In this document: one piece after another, positions 51,534 through 60,298 of the stretch
Layout of the letters: each line of letters starts with the position of its first letter
Numbering within the stretch: position 1 is the stretch's first letter
NCBI GenBank assembly: GCA_045544195.1
Contig: JAZPYO010000024.1
Location: forward strand, 30,720-94,719
From: RGIG7213 sp045544195
GTDB taxonomy: Bacteria > Bacillota > Clostridia > Oscillospirales > CAG-272
Direction of reading: 5' to 3'
Length of the DNA: 64,000 nt
Notes under the pieces: model-generated
The model's input: only the letters and a program-made list of their open reading frames with translations
Databases searched by the model: none
Told to the model about the DNA's origin: nothing
Made by a program: the position numbers and the translations under genes

Positions 51534-52838
51534 TTATAAAACTTCGTTCTTTATAAGATCCTCAAAGCTTTCACGGCGAACGGAAAGCCTGTCGTTTCCG
51601 TTTTTGATAAGCACGATGGGAGCGCGTGGGATCCTGTTGTAATTTGATGCCATAGAGTAGTTATAAGCGCCCGTGACGAGAACCGCGAGAGTGTCGCCCC
51701 TGTCCATTTTCTGAACCCGTATATCCTCTGCTATAAGGTCTCCGCTTTCACAGCATCGACCGCAAACGGTCGCCTTGTAGTCGGGTGCCTCGTTTGCTCT
51801 GTTGGCACAAAGAACAGTATACGGCGACTGGTAAAGGGCATATCTCGGATTATCGGGCATACCGCCGTCAATAGAAATATAATTCTTAAATCCAGGTATT
51901 TCCTTCCTCGTGCCGACTGTGTAAAGGGTTATTCCTGCACCTGCAACGATGCTTCTGCCGGGCTCCATAAATATTTTGGGCATTTTAATTGAATATTTTT
52001 CACAAAGTGAAGATATATTGCGCGCAATGCTTTCTATATATTCGGGGATATTTACCTCTGCGTGCTCTGTAAGGTATTTTACAGCAAATCCGCCGCCGAG
52101 ATTGAGAACATCTGTTTCATATCCGAACTTATCCTTCATATCCGATATAAAGCGGAGCATAACGCCCGATGCCTCGATAAACGGATCAGGCTCAAATATC
52201 TGCGAGCCTACATGGCAGTGAAAGCCGCAAAGACGCGCATTTTTCTTTTCAAGCGCCGCCTTTGTTATCTGCTCTGCCTTGCCTTCAATAATGGGCGTGC
52301 CGAATTTACTGTCAACTCTGCCCGTGCTGATAGCCTTGAGGGTATGGGGGTCTATTCCCGGGGTTATTCTCAAAAGGATCTTCTGCTCTTTTCCGAGCCT
52401 GCCTGCTATTTCGTCAACCGCGCAAAGCTCCTCGTGACTGTCTACCACGATATATCCCACACCGCTTTTTATGCCGTATTCTATATCAAGGTCGGTTTTA
52501 TTGTTTCCGTGAAAGCAAGCGTTTGTAACATCAAAGCCTGCGGCAAGTGCAGTATACAGCTCGCCTGAGGATACGATGTCAATGCCGAGTCCTTCATCCT
52601 TTACGATCTTGTATATATCAACGAATGACAGCGCCTTACTTGCGTAAAACGGCATTGATCCCTCGGGGAAATGCTTTTTCAGGGCGTTTTTGTATATCGC
52701 GCATTGACGTCTGATCTTATCCTCGTCAAGAAGATAAAGTGGTGTGCCGTATTTTTTTGCCATATCAACGGTATCAACGCCGCCAAGCGTCAGATGACCG
52801 TGCTCATTTATGCTGTAGCAATCTTGTATGTTTTTCAT
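51534..52838 (-). CDS. lysA: Diaminopimelate decarboxylase
   Basis: A 434-residue PLP enzyme converting meso-DAP to lysine. YASKALSFVDI carries the PLP lysine, GFHCHVGSQI and LNLGGGFAVKY bind PLP phosphate, EPGRSIVAGAG and CGRCCESGD follow, and YNSM-type contacts (GAYNYSMASNYNR) lie at the end. ATG 52838 follows GGAGC. The longer reading would overlap ysxC. No lysine riboswitch upstream, since it sits within the lon unit. Confidence 0.95.
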   Translation of the reverse strand: MKNIQDCYSINEHGHLTLGGVDTVDMAKKYGTPLYLLDEDKIRRQCAIYKNALKKHFPEGSMPFYASKALSFVDIYKIVKDEGLGIDIVSSGELYTALAAGFDVTNACFHGNNKTDLDIEYGIKSGVGYIVVDSHEELCAVDEIAGRLGKEQKILLRITPGIDPHTLKAISTGRVDSKFGTPIIEGKAEQITKAALEKKNARLCGFHCHVGSQIFEPDPFIEASGVMLRFISDMKDKFGYETDVLNLGGGFAVKYLTEHAEVNIPEYIESIARNISSLCEKYSIKMPKIFMEPGRSIVAGAGITLYTVGTRKEIPGFKNYISIDGGMPDNPRYALYQSPYTVLCANRANEAPDYKATVCGRCCESGDLIAEDIRVQKMDRGDTLAVLVTGAYNYSMASNYNRIPRAPIVLIKNGNDRLSVRRESFEDLIKNEVL

Positions 52839-52851
52839 TTTTTTAGCTCCG

Positions 52852-53445
52852 TTAATCAATTACTTTTTCAATGAATGACCATATTTCTCCCACTCCCTCG
52901 CCCGAAAGGGAAGAAAACGGGATTATCGGTATACCTTTTGGTATAAGCGGATGATCGTGTAATGCCTCAAGAGCCTTCGCTCTTGATGTTTTGTTCAGCT
53001 TGTCAGCCTTAGTCGCAATTACGGCAAATGGCATACGGGATGCCACAAGCCAGTCAAGCATTGCCTCATCGTCATCTGTCGGTCCTACTTTAAGGTCGAT
53101 AAGCTGTAAAACGAGCTTCAGATCCTTTCCTGAGGAAAGGTATCCGTCTACGAGCACCGACCAGAGCCCCTGGTCCTTTGCGCTGCGCGCGGCATAGCCG
53201 TATCCGGGAAGATCGGCAAAAAACAGCTTATCGTCGATCTTGTAAAAATTGACGGTTACGGTCTTGCCCGGAGTTCCGCTCACACGCGCCAATGATTTTC
53301 TCTTTGTAAGGGCGTTCAAAAGCGAGCTTTTTCCCACATTCGACCTGCCTGAAAAGGCGATCTGCGGAATGCCTGCACACGGTATCTGGTCAACTCTGCC
53401 TGCAGATATAAGAAGCTCTATATTGTTTAAATTGAGTTTTTTCAT
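52852..53445 (-). CDS. ysxC: Ribosome-biogenesis GTPase YsxC/EngB
   Basis: A 197-residue small GTPase for 50S assembly. GRSNVGKSSLLNAL is the P-loop, GTPGKT switch I, DLPGYG the G3 motif, and ATKADKLNK the G4 motif. AAAGG before the ATG. 21 bases after lon, its usual partner in Firmicutes. Confidence 0.97.
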   Translation of the reverse strand: MKKLNLNNIELLISAGRVDQIPCAGIPQIAFSGRSNVGKSSLLNALTKRKSLARVSGTPGKTVTVNFYKIDDKLFFADLPGYGYAARSAKDQGLWSVLVDGYLSSGKDLKLVLQLIDLKVGPTDDDEAMLDWLVASRMPFAVIATKADKLNKTSRAKALEALHDHPLIPKGIPIIPFSSLSGEGVGEIWSFIEKVID

Positions 53446-53466
53446 AATATACCTTTTTGCAAAAGA

Positions 53467-55806
53467 TCAGTTTTGAGGAAATGAGCATAATGCGTTTTTC
53501 AGTACGTCATCTGCCGTTTTGCAAGGGATAAAATTGAGATTCTTTCTGACCTCCGGATCAATATTTTTCAGATCGTCACGGTTTCCGTCGGGAATAAGGA
53601 CAGTTTTCACTCCTGCGGTATACGCGGCGGCAGTCTTTTCACGCAGTCCGCCTATGGGAAGAACTCTGCCTCTGAGGGTGATCTCGCCCGTCATGGCAAT
53701 ATCACGCTTTACGGGAATACCTGTAAGCTCACTTGTCAAAGCTGTCATTATCGTAACACCTGCTGACGGTCCGTCCTTCGGAACTGCACCCTCGGGAACG
53801 TGTATGTGAATATCCTTGTTTTTATAAAAATCGGGATCGATGTTCAATTTAGTGCTTTTTGAGCGAATAAACGTGACGGCTGCTTTTGCGGATTCCTTCA
53901 TAACATCGCCCAAAGAGCCTGTAAGCTCCAGCTTGCCCGTGCCTTCCGTTGCGCATACCTCAATTTTAAGAAGATCGCCGCCGACGCTTGTATAAGCAAG
54001 ACCGTTTACAACACCGACCTCATCTGCCTTTTCGATAAGCTCAGGCTTGAATTTATGCTCGAACGGAAGATATACATCGAGATTTTTGTCGTTTATGCTG
54101 ATATTGCTGCATTGACCTGCCGTTAATTCTTTAGCCGCTCTGCGCATTACCGAGTCAAGCGTTCTTTCAAGATTGCGAACCCCCGCTTCGTGTGTATAAC
54201 AGTCGATTATCTGATAAAGCGCTGATTTTGATATTTTCAGGTCTGTGTGAAGAAGGGAATACTTTTTTCTCAGCTTGGGGATGAGATGCCTTTTTGCAAT
54301 TTCATATTTTTCGGCGCGCGTGTAAGAATCGAGATGAATTATCTCCATACGGTCTATAAGCGGGCGGGGAACAGTGTCAAGCGTGTTTGCCGTGCAGATG
54401 AACACACAGTGAGAAAGATCAACGGGTATTTCAATAAAATGATCTCTGAACGCTTTGTTTTGCGCGCTGTCAAGCACCTCAAGCATAGCTGATGCAGGAT
54501 CGCCGTTAAGACTTTGCCCCATTTTATCTATTTCGTCAAGAAGGATCAGAGGGTTCATACACTGAGCTCTTATCAATGCATCGATTATTCTGCCGGGCAT
54601 TGAGCCTATGTACGTTTTTCTGTGGCCTCTGATGTCGGACTCGTCCTTGATCCCGCCGAGCGATGCTCTTACATATTTACGCTTCATAGCGTTCGCGAGC
54701 GACTGTCCGATAGACGTTTTACCGACGCCGGGAGGGCCTACAAGACATATTATCTGATGGCGAAGCTCAGGATTTCTCGCCTTTACGGCAATAAATTCAA
54801 GTATTCTTTCCTTGACTCTTTCCATACCGTAATGGTCACGGTCAAGCACCCTTTTTGCATAAGCGACGTCGGATACTTCCTTTGTGAATTTACCGAACGG
54901 AATATCAAGCACCGTGTCGAGATAATTTCTCAAAACAGAGCTTTCAGCCGATGCGTAAGGAGATTTTGACAGCTTTTTTATATCCTTCATCAGCTTTTCG
55001 CGGTCCTCGTCGGAAACATCGAGATTTTCGATAGCGCTTGTGTATTCTCTTATCTCCTCGTCATCATCCTCGCCGAGCTCCTCTTCGATCGCCTTCATCT
55101 GCTCTCTGAGGTAATAATCGTGCTGGTTTTTATCCATCTGGGATTTTACCTTTGCGCGTATCTTCTGTTCAAGATCAAGCAGGACAGCCTCATCGCTGAG
55201 CAATGTAAGCAAGGTATATGCTCTTTCGTGAATGCTGAATTCACCGAGCACATTTTGCTTATCTTCGACCGTGTGCAAAAGATTAAGTGCGATAAAGTCG
55301 CAAAGCAAGCCCAATGATTTTATATTCTTTATTGCAAAGGTTATTTCCTTGGAAATATTGGGCATATAGTGAACGGTGTTTTCGACAGCACCGTGAAGCT
55401 GGCGCATCAATGCCTTATGAGTAGGACTGTTTTGCGTATCCGTTTCAAACGAACCGTCAATGACCTCGGCCAAAAAGCAAAGCCCGTTTTTGTATTCGCT
55501 GGCGAATGCACGCTTTTTTCCCTCAAGCAAAACACGCTGAGTACCGTCGGGAGCCTTGATCGTCTGTTTTATTCTGGCGATGACGCCTACTTTGTAAAGG
55601 TTTTCGGGCTTTGGATTGTTTTCTGTGTCCATATCCTTTTGGGCTACGAGAAAAACTGTTTTATCGCCCTTCAGAGCGATTTCAATCGCCCTACGATGAT
55701 GGGGGTTGTTCAATTCAAGATTTAAAGGTATATACGGAAACGCTACTATTCCTCTGAGGACAATACACGGCAGCGTGATCGTATTCATAGTTTCATTATC
55801 TGTCAT
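53467..55806 (-). CDS. lon: ATP-dependent protease Lon
   Basis: A 779-residue LonA protease degrading misfolded proteins. N domain about 1-200 (LPCIVLRGIVAFPYIPLNLEL), AAA+ domain with GPPGVGKTSIGQSLA and LLDEIDKMG, and C-terminal protease domain with the Ser in PKDGPSAGVTIM and Lys in GLREKTAAAY. AAGGAATTT before the ATG. No CIRCE or CtsR site was recognised upstream. The -10 TATAAT of a weak promoter is visible near 55866. Confidence 0.97.
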   Translation of the reverse strand: MTDNETMNTITLPCIVLRGIVAFPYIPLNLELNNPHHRRAIEIALKGDKTVFLVAQKDMDTENNPKPENLYKVGVIARIKQTIKAPDGTQRVLLEGKKRAFASEYKNGLCFLAEVIDGSFETDTQNSPTHKALMRQLHGAVENTVHYMPNISKEITFAIKNIKSLGLLCDFIALNLLHTVEDKQNVLGEFSIHERAYTLLTLLSDEAVLLDLEQKIRAKVKSQMDKNQHDYYLREQMKAIEEELGEDDDEEIREYTSAIENLDVSDEDREKLMKDIKKLSKSPYASAESSVLRNYLDTVLDIPFGKFTKEVSDVAYAKRVLDRDHYGMERVKERILEFIAVKARNPELRHQIICLVGPPGVGKTSIGQSLANAMKRKYVRASLGGIKDESDIRGHRKTYIGSMPGRIIDALIRAQCMNPLILLDEIDKMGQSLNGDPASAMLEVLDSAQNKAFRDHFIEIPVDLSHCVFICTANTLDTVPRPLIDRMEIIHLDSYTRAEKYEIAKRHLIPKLRKKYSLLHTDLKISKSALYQIIDCYTHEAGVRNLERTLDSVMRRAAKELTAGQCSNISINDKNLDVYLPFEHKFKPELIEKADEVGVVNGLAYTSVGGDLLKIEVCATEGTGKLELTGSLGDVMKESAKAAVTFIRSKSTKLNIDPDFYKNKDIHIHVPEGAVPKDGPSAGVTIMTALTSELTGIPVKRDIAMTGEITLRGRVLPIGGLREKTAAAYTAGVKTVLIPDGNRDDLKNIDPEVRKNLNFIPCKTADDVLKNALCSFPQN

Positions 55807-55948
55807 TTTATAAATTCCTTCTGATTTGGTTGTAGTATACCGAGCGGATAGATATACAAATTACATTATACTATATATATTTGTAATTATAAATACTTAT
55901 TTATTAATTTTTCGTAATAGCTTTTCAAATGATATAAATAAAAAAAGA

Positions 55949-55986
55949 CCTGATACAGCATTGCCTTTCCTTAAGACTGTATCAGG
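55949..55986 (-). terminator. Terminator of thiN
   Basis: CCTGATACAG (55949-55958) pairs with CTGTATCAGG (55977-55986). On the minus strand it is followed by TCTTTTTTT, ten bases after the thiN stop. Confidence 0.88.
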
Positions 55987-55995
55987 GGTGCATAT

Positions 55996-56619
55996 TTATT
56001 CGTGCTTTTCGGCAATTATCAAAACCGTTCCGTCACTGACCGAGATCTCAGATGCCTGCCCTGTGAACGAATTGCTTACACCAAGTGGAAAATCATCTGT
56101 CAGAGTTGCATTTTCTATCGAATATTTCAAGCCTTTTTCGCAAACACCGTAAGCACTTTTACCGTAAGCAAAAACCGATATATCGCCGCTTTCGTTTTTA
56201 TCAAACGATATTTTGCCGTTTTTTACAAGCGTTATCATGCATTTGTCAGATACGAGTCTTCCGACCATATTTCTTTCCGACAGATATGCCAAGGCTTGTA
56301 CGTTTGCGTACGTGTGGCTCAATCTGCCGCCCATTCCGCCGAAGATAACAAAGCTCTCATATCCGCGCTCAATACCGTATTTGATGCAGAGCATAGTGTC
56401 CGTATCGTCCTTCATTACAGGGTGGCGTATTACCTCAATGTCACTCGGTATATCCCCGTCAAACGAATCAAGGTCGCCGATCAATACATCAGGACAAAGC
56501 CCCTTTTTCTTCAATGCGGAATATCCGCCGTCGCAGGCGATGAGAAGATCGGAAGGTCCCTTGATAAATGTATCAAAATCCTCTCCCGATGCTCCTGCAA
56601 TATAACAAATCTTTTTCAT
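55996..56619 (-). CDS. thiN: Thiamine diphosphokinase
   Basis: A 207-residue enzyme converting thiamine to thiamine diphosphate with ATP. ACDGGYSALKKKGLCPDVLIGDLDS and DDTDTMLCIKYGIE are the conserved active-site motifs, GGRLSHTYANVQAL the next, and the C-terminal thiamin-binding beta domain completes it. No TPP riboswitch upstream, as expected for the salvage kinase. Own promoter and terminator. Confidence 0.95.
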   Translation of the reverse strand: MKKICYIAGASGEDFDTFIKGPSDLLIACDGGYSALKKKGLCPDVLIGDLDSFDGDIPSDIEVIRHPVMKDDTDTMLCIKYGIERGYESFVIFGGMGGRLSHTYANVQALAYLSERNMVGRLVSDKCMITLVKNGKISFDKNESGDISVFAYGKSAYGVCEKGLKYSIENATLTDDFPLGVSNSFTGQASEISVSDGTVLIIAEKHE

Positions 56620-56649
56620 ACAGTCCCTCGAATATCTGAATATATGTTT

Positions 56650-56678
56650 ATTTTATCACAAAAATACCGTCTTTACAA
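56650..56678 (-). promoter_or_regulatory. thiN promoter
   Basis: Minus strand TTGTAA (56673-56678), 17-base spacer, TAAAAT (56650-56655) with TGA before the -10. Confidence 0.65.
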
Positions 56679-56738
56679 GAGCAAAAGAGAATTATCGGAA
56701 AAATAAACGGACATAATAATAAAAAAAGGAGAGATGAT

Positions 56739-56924
56739 ATGAAAAATAAAAAGAAATTGGTATATCCCGAAAAGCTGCCCTTTGAGGATGATGACGAAAT
56801 AGGCTCAGTCGCCTCAGCCAGCGAATGCACCGGCCTTACAAGTATGCTCCCGATGGATGAAGATGAGGCTATGTCATACAGAGATATATATAATATTCCC
56901 GTAGAACCGAGAAAAAAGGATTAA
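56739..56924 (+). CDS. Small acidic protein, 61 residues
   Basis: A strong AAAAAGGAGAGATG-type site (AAGGAG, 8 bases before the ATG) and a terminator hairpin just after support a real gene. A basic N-terminus (MKNKKKLVYPEKLPF) leads into an acidic, Ser/Asp/Glu-rich body with DEDEAMSYRDIYNIP and a basic end (RKKD). No family is recognised. The layout (charged, Pro-containing, disordered) suggests a small binding or regulatory protein. Confidence 0.7.
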   Translation: MKNKKKLVYPEKLPFEDDDEIGSVASASECTGLTSMLPMDEDEAMSYRDIYNIPVEPRKKD

Positions 56925-56934
56925 AAATATGCAA

Positions 56935-56962
56935 ATGCCGTATACGGAAGCGTATACGGCAT
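56935..56962. terminator. Terminator between small gene and rsmA
   Basis: ATGCCGTATACG (56935-56946), loop GAAG, CGTATACGGCAT (56951-56962): twelve perfect pairs, T-rich flanks on both sides. Confidence 0.88.
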
Positions 56963-56973
56963 TTCGGTATTTA

Positions 56974-57840
56974 TTAATTGATATATTCGCACAGAGCGTC
57001 TGATATTTTTGCAAAGTCGGATACTGTAAGCTTTTCGCCCCTTATGCCTTCGTCAAATCCGCAAGAGGAAAGAATATCAGCCATCTGCGATTTTGACACG
57101 CTCGGAATAGCATTTGAAACCGCGTTTGATAACGTTTTTCTGCGTTGGGCAAAGGATGCCTTTATCACTCTGAACATCAGCTGCTCGTTTTTCGGCTTTA
57201 CGGGCTTATCCTTATACAGATCAAGTCTTATTACCGTCGATTCGACCTTCGGGGCAGGAATAAACGAGCCTGCGGAAACAGAAAACAGCTTTTTGGGCTT
57301 TGAATAATAATTTACCGATGCGGTTATTGCGCCGTATTCAGCAGAGCCTGCCTTAGCACAGAGCCTGTCTGCGACTTCTTTTTGAATGAGCAGGGTGATG
57401 CTGTCAAGACGTGTATTCGATTCAAGCAGCTTCATAATTACGGGCGAGGTTATGTAATAGGGAAGATTTGCACATACGCACACGTTCATACCGCTGAAAT
57501 GCGTTTCGATAAGCTCGTTTATATCGAGCTTCATAATATCCCCGTTTATGACCGTGACGTTGGAATGACCCTTTAATGTTATATCAAGAACAGGTAAAAG
57601 ACGGTCATCTATTTCAACCGTAACGACCTTTGAAAAGCGTTTTGCGAGCTGCTCTGTCAGCGTGCCGATGCCGGGGCCTATTTCAATGACTCCGCTTTCG
57701 GTGTCGTCACAGCACATTTCAGCCGTTCTTATAGGGATACTTTCGTTTATGAGAAAATTCTGTCCGTATTTCTTTAAAAAAGAAATACCGTGCTGCTCCA
57801 TTAGATTTTTAACGTATGATATATCTGTTAGCTTCGGCAT
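56974..57840 (-). CDS. rsmA: 16S rRNA (adenine-N6,N6) dimethyltransferase
   Basis: A 288-residue SAM-dependent enzyme (KsgA) dimethylating two adenines near the 16S 3' end. VIEIGPGIGTLTEQLAKR is motif I, VEIDDRL the acidic loop, CANLPYYITSPVIMKLLE the catalytic NLPY, and the C-terminal helical domain (SFAQRRKTLSNAV) follows. Length typical. Convergent with the small acidic gene. Confidence 0.96.
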   Translation of the reverse strand: MPKLTDISYVKNLMEQHGISFLKKYGQNFLINESIPIRTAEMCCDDTESGVIEIGPGIGTLTEQLAKRFSKVVTVEIDDRLLPVLDITLKGHSNVTVINGDIMKLDINELIETHFSGMNVCVCANLPYYITSPVIMKLLESNTRLDSITLLIQKEVADRLCAKAGSAEYGAITASVNYYSKPKKLFSVSAGSFIPAPKVESTVIRLDLYKDKPVKPKNEQLMFRVIKASFAQRRKTLSNAVSNAIPSVSKSQMADILSSCGFDEGIRGEKLTVSDFAKISDALCEYIN

Positions 57841-57869
57841 ATATTCTCCAAAAAAATTCTTTCAGGGTA

Positions 57870-57898
57870 TTGACAAATTCAAAAAAAGATGGTATAAT
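57870..57898 (+). promoter_or_regulatory. tRNA-Thr promoter
   Basis: TTGACA (57870-57875), 17-base spacer, TATAAT (57893-57898) with TGG before it. The tRNA starts 53 bases downstream. Confidence 0.85.
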
Positions 57899-57951
57899 CC
57901 AAGACGTTGTTATGATTATAACACATTTTTTCCATTTGTCAATATCTTTTT

Positions 57952-58026
57952 GCTGGTGTGGCGCAGTGGTAGCGCAATTGATTCGTAATCAATAGGTCGA
58001 GGGTTCAAATCCCTCCACCAGCTCCA
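57952..58026 (+). tRNA. tRNA-Thr(CGU)
   Basis: Acceptor arms GCTGGTG and CACCAGC pair; D arm GCGCAGTGGTAGCGC; anticodon stem-loop ATTGATTCGTAATCAAT with anticodon CGT; T arm GAGGGTTCAAATCCCTC; CCA encoded. It reads threonine codon ACG. Confidence 0.96.
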
Positions 58027-58057
58027 AAAATGACAGGCTGAAGCCTGTCATTTTTTT
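58027..58057 (+). terminator. Terminator after tRNA-Thr
   Basis: AATGACAGGCT pairs with AGCCTGTCATT around GA, followed by TTTTTATG. Confidence 0.9.
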
Positions 58058-58206
58058 ATGTATCAATATCGGATTTTTAATCTTATGATCTGTCAGAGCT
58101 TCAATGTCACACCTTGTTATTCCGTTCCCCAAAAAGCTGTAAAGCAATCGGGCAGAATAACAAATCACTGCGCTGCGGTGATATTGGAAATACGGTTCTA
58201 TACACC

Positions 58207-58236
58207 TTGAAATGTTCATAACTGTTAAGATATAAT
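58207..58236 (+). promoter_or_regulatory. Promoter of the UPF0145 gene
   Basis: TTGAAA (58207-58212), 18-base spacer, TATAAT (58231-58236). Upstream, between 58058 and 58206, an inverted repeat TTGTTATTC/GAATAACAA and the palindrome-like ATCACTGCGCTGCGGTGAT were seen. No gene is there. Confidence 0.65.
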
Positions 58237-58276
58237 ATATTTAAAAGCTGCAAAGCGAATATAGGAGGAATACGGT

Positions 58277-58594
58277 ATGATATTGGTAAACACCGATCAC
58301 ATAAGCGGAAAGGAGCTTGAAATGCTCTCGCTTGTAAAGGGCAGTACAATTCAGTCAAAGCATATAGGCAAGGATATAATGCAAAGCTTCAAAACTATCG
58401 TCGGCGGTGAGCTTAAGGCGTATACGGAAATGATGAACGATGCACGCGATCTTGCCACATCAAGAATGGTAAAAGAGGCAGAAGCGCTCGGAGCTGATGC
58501 AATAGTCAATGTCCGCTATACCTCGTCTGCTGTTATGGACGGTGCGGCTGAGGTTATGGCATACGGTACTGCGGTAAGATTTATAAACAAGTGA
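58277..58594 (+). CDS. UPF0145 (YbjQ-like) protein
   Basis: A 105-residue small protein. MILVNTDHISGKELEMLSLVKGSTIQSKHIGKDIMQSFKTIVGGELKAYTEMMNDARDLA..., shown here only by its ends, matches the YbjQ/UPF0145 pattern (the GADAIVNVRYTSS and GTAVRF parts are also typical). These form pentameric rings proposed to bind heavy metals; function unproven. GGAGG is 7 bases before the ATG. Own promoter and terminator. Confidence 0.9.
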   Translation: MILVNTDHISGKELEMLSLVKGSTIQSKHIGKDIMQSFKTIVGGELKAYTEMMNDARDLATSRMVKEAEALGADAIVNVRYTSSAVMDGAAEVMAYGTAVRFINK

Positions 58595-58605
58595 TAAAGA
58601 TGAAA

Positions 58606-58641
58606 AATGGCGGGAGATGATATTCCGTCATTTTTGTTTTT
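58606..58641 (+). terminator. Terminator of the UPF0145 gene
   Basis: AATGGCGGGA pairs with TTCCGTCATT around GATGATA, two G-U pairs, then TTTGTTTTT. Confidence 0.8.
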
Positions 58642-58708
58642 ATTCTGCGGATCTGCGGCATAGTAATATTTCTGATCTTTGGCTGTGATGATGTGCGTGT
58701 TTTCTGCG

Positions 58709-58737
58709 TTGACAAATTACAGTATTGATGATATAAT
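58709..58737 (+). promoter_or_regulatory. Promoter of the GNAT-DUF2752 gene
   Basis: TTGACA (58709-58714), 17-base spacer, TATAAT (58732-58737) with TGA before it: consensus in both boxes. Confidence 0.85.
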
Positions 58738-58822
58738 GAATAAAAATATGAAAGCTGAATTTTTAATATTGTTGTATTTTGTGTGAGCTTGCGCTATAAT
58801 GCTTTTGAAGGAGAAAATGCCT

Positions 58823-59710
58823 ATGCTTTTTACTTTGGCTACGGGCGATGATATTGACGAAATAGAAAAAATATACGAATACGCCGTAAAAACCATCGGA
58901 AAGCTCGGAATTGATCAATGGCAGAACGGCTATCCGTGTAAAGAGGATATTATACAGGACCTTGAAAAAAAACGTCTTTACGTTTGCCGTGATACAAGCG
59001 GTGTTATAGGTGTTTGCGCTGTAATTAAAGACGGTGAGCCCACATACAATGACATATACGGCGGTAATTGGCTTACAAACGGAAAATACATAGCGATCCA
59101 CAGATTTGCGGTCTCAGGCAGATCGCGGCGGTGCGGCGTCGGCACTTTTATGATCAAAAGGATAGAGGCAATGGCCTCTGATGAGGGCTTTCCTTCCATA
59201 CGAATCGACACACATGAGGGAAATATACCTATGCGCTCTATGCTCAAGGCAGCAGGGCTTACCCATTGCGGAACTATTAACCTTGCGTCCGGCGACGAAA
59301 GGGCGGCTTATGAAAAGCTTGTTAAGCTGCCGCGCTTATCCAAAAGGGCAAAAAGTGTTTTAGGTACGGTATCTTTACTTGCCGCTTTTTTTGTTGTGGC
59401 GGCAATTCTTTCAATTAATCTCGGCTCTGCTTGCCCAAGCTATCTGATTTTTCATATTCGTTGCCCCTTTTGCGGTATGACAAGGGCTCATCTTGCGGCG
59501 TTGCGGCTCGATTTTTCCACCGCATTTTATTACCATCCTGTGTTTTTTTTGGGTATACCGTATCTTCTTTTATTAATATTTGACGAAATGTTTCCGAAAA
59601 AACTCAAAAAAACAAGGAAATGGACAATAGTTGTAATAACTTTGATAATTTTAGTTGTTTATTTTATCAGAATTTGTCGATTTGGTATTGACTTTTTTAA
59701 TTTGGTGTGA
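58823..59710 (+). CDS. GNAT acetyltransferase fused to DUF2752 membrane domain
   Basis: A 295-residue two-part protein. Residues about 1-170 form a GNAT domain (IAIHRFAVSGRSRRCGVGTFMIKRIEAMA with the acetyl-CoA loop, MRSMLKAAGLTHCG). After a short linker, about 180-295 are a membrane part with helices and the CPFCGMTRAHLAALR motif of DUF2752 proteins. I see no frameshift between the halves, so it is one gene. Fusion of these two is unusual; a membrane-bound acetyltransferase is inferred. The ATG at 58823 was chosen by spacing (9 bases after AAGGAG; the ATG at 58817 is only 3). Confidence 0.8.
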   Translation: MLFTLATGDDIDEIEKIYEYAVKTIGKLGIDQWQNGYPCKEDIIQDLEKKRLYVCRDTSGVIGVCAVIKDGEPTYNDIYGGNWLTNGKYIAIHRFAVSGRSRRCGVGTFMIKRIEAMASDEGFPSIRIDTHEGNIPMRSMLKAAGLTHCGTINLASGDERAAYEKLVKLPRLSKRAKSVLGTVSLLAAFFVVAAILSINLGSACPSYLIFHIRCPFCGMTRAHLAALRLDFSTAFYYHPVFFLGIPYLLLLIFDEMFPKKLKKTRKWTIVVITLIILVVYFIRICRFGIDFFNLV

Positions 59711-59716
59711 TATAAT
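59688..59716 (+). promoter_or_regulatory. Promoter of the DUF4234 gene, overlapping the upstream stop
   Basis: TTGACT (59688-59693), 17-base spacer, TATAAT (59711-59716) with TGA before it. The spacer covers the stop codon (59708-59710) of the GNAT-DUF2752 gene. Confidence 0.8.
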
Positions 59717-59757
59717 ATCAACAATTAAAAAATTATTTATTTCTTGGAGGAAATGAA

Positions 59758-60138
59758 ATGAAAAAGTATAATTGGATCACCGTTTTGCTTCTCAACATCG
59801 TTACTTGCGGAATCTACTCCTTGATAATGTGGTATACGATGGATGCAAACTCAAAGCAGATGGCAGACAAAAGCGGTGTTACAGAAGAAAAGAACGGTTG
59901 GAGCTTTATCGTATTTTTCTTCCTTTTGTCTTGCGTAACTTGCGGTATCACAGGTCTTGTTTGGCTGTACAAGCACTTCAAGCAGCAGGCAGCTATCGCT
60001 AAAAAAGTCGGTGTTGCTTTGGCTCCTACGGATAACCCCATAGTTTTGCTTATTATTATGTGTGTCCCTATTTACAGCTTCTACGTACTTTGCGACAACT
60101 ACAACAAGCTCGTTGACGCAACCGGTTCTGCGGCATAA
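59758..60138 (+). CDS. DUF4234 membrane protein
   Basis: A 126-residue protein with three hydrophobic stretches; the paired segments ITVLLLNIVTCGIYSLIMWYTMDANSKQMADK and LLSCVTCGITGLVWLYKHFKQQ (each with TCGI and W-x-Y), given here in part, are the DUF4234 repeat. Function unknown. GGAGG precedes the ATG by 7 bases. Strong promoter suggests it is well expressed. Terminator at 60158. Confidence 0.9.
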   Translation: MKKYNWITVLLLNIVTCGIYSLIMWYTMDANSKQMADKSGVTEEKNGWSFIVFFFLLSCVTCGITGLVWLYKHFKQQAAIAKKVGVALAPTDNPIVLLIIMCVPIYSFYVLCDNYNKLVDATGSAA

Positions 60139-60157
60139 TAATTACGAATACATAACT

Positions 60158-60187
60158 CAAGACGGGAAATAACCCGTCTTGTTTTAT
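60158..60187 (+). terminator. Terminator of the DUF4234 gene
   Basis: CAAGACGGG (60158-60166), loop AAATAA, CCCGTCTTG, followed by TTTTATTT. Confidence 0.9.
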
Positions 60188-60249
60188 TTGTGCAAAACTG
60201 AGGCATTGCTATTGTATTGAACATACAAAAGCGAATACTGTATTCACCA

Positions 60250-60278
60250 TTGACAAATAATAAAAACGGTGGTAAAAT
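60250..60278 (+). promoter_or_regulatory. Promoter of the TrxB-like gene
   Basis: TTGACA (60250-60255), 17-base spacer, TAAAAT (60273-60278) with TGG before it. The ATG is about 20 bases downstream. Confidence 0.8.
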
Positions 60279-60298
60279 ACGCTTGCGGAGGTGTTAAA

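Noticed and set aside
57989..58219. Minus-strand ORF ending in a run with ELVEGFEPSTY
   Set aside because: It is the antisense of tRNA-Thr, a well-known false protein family; the tRNA fold is clear on the plus strand.
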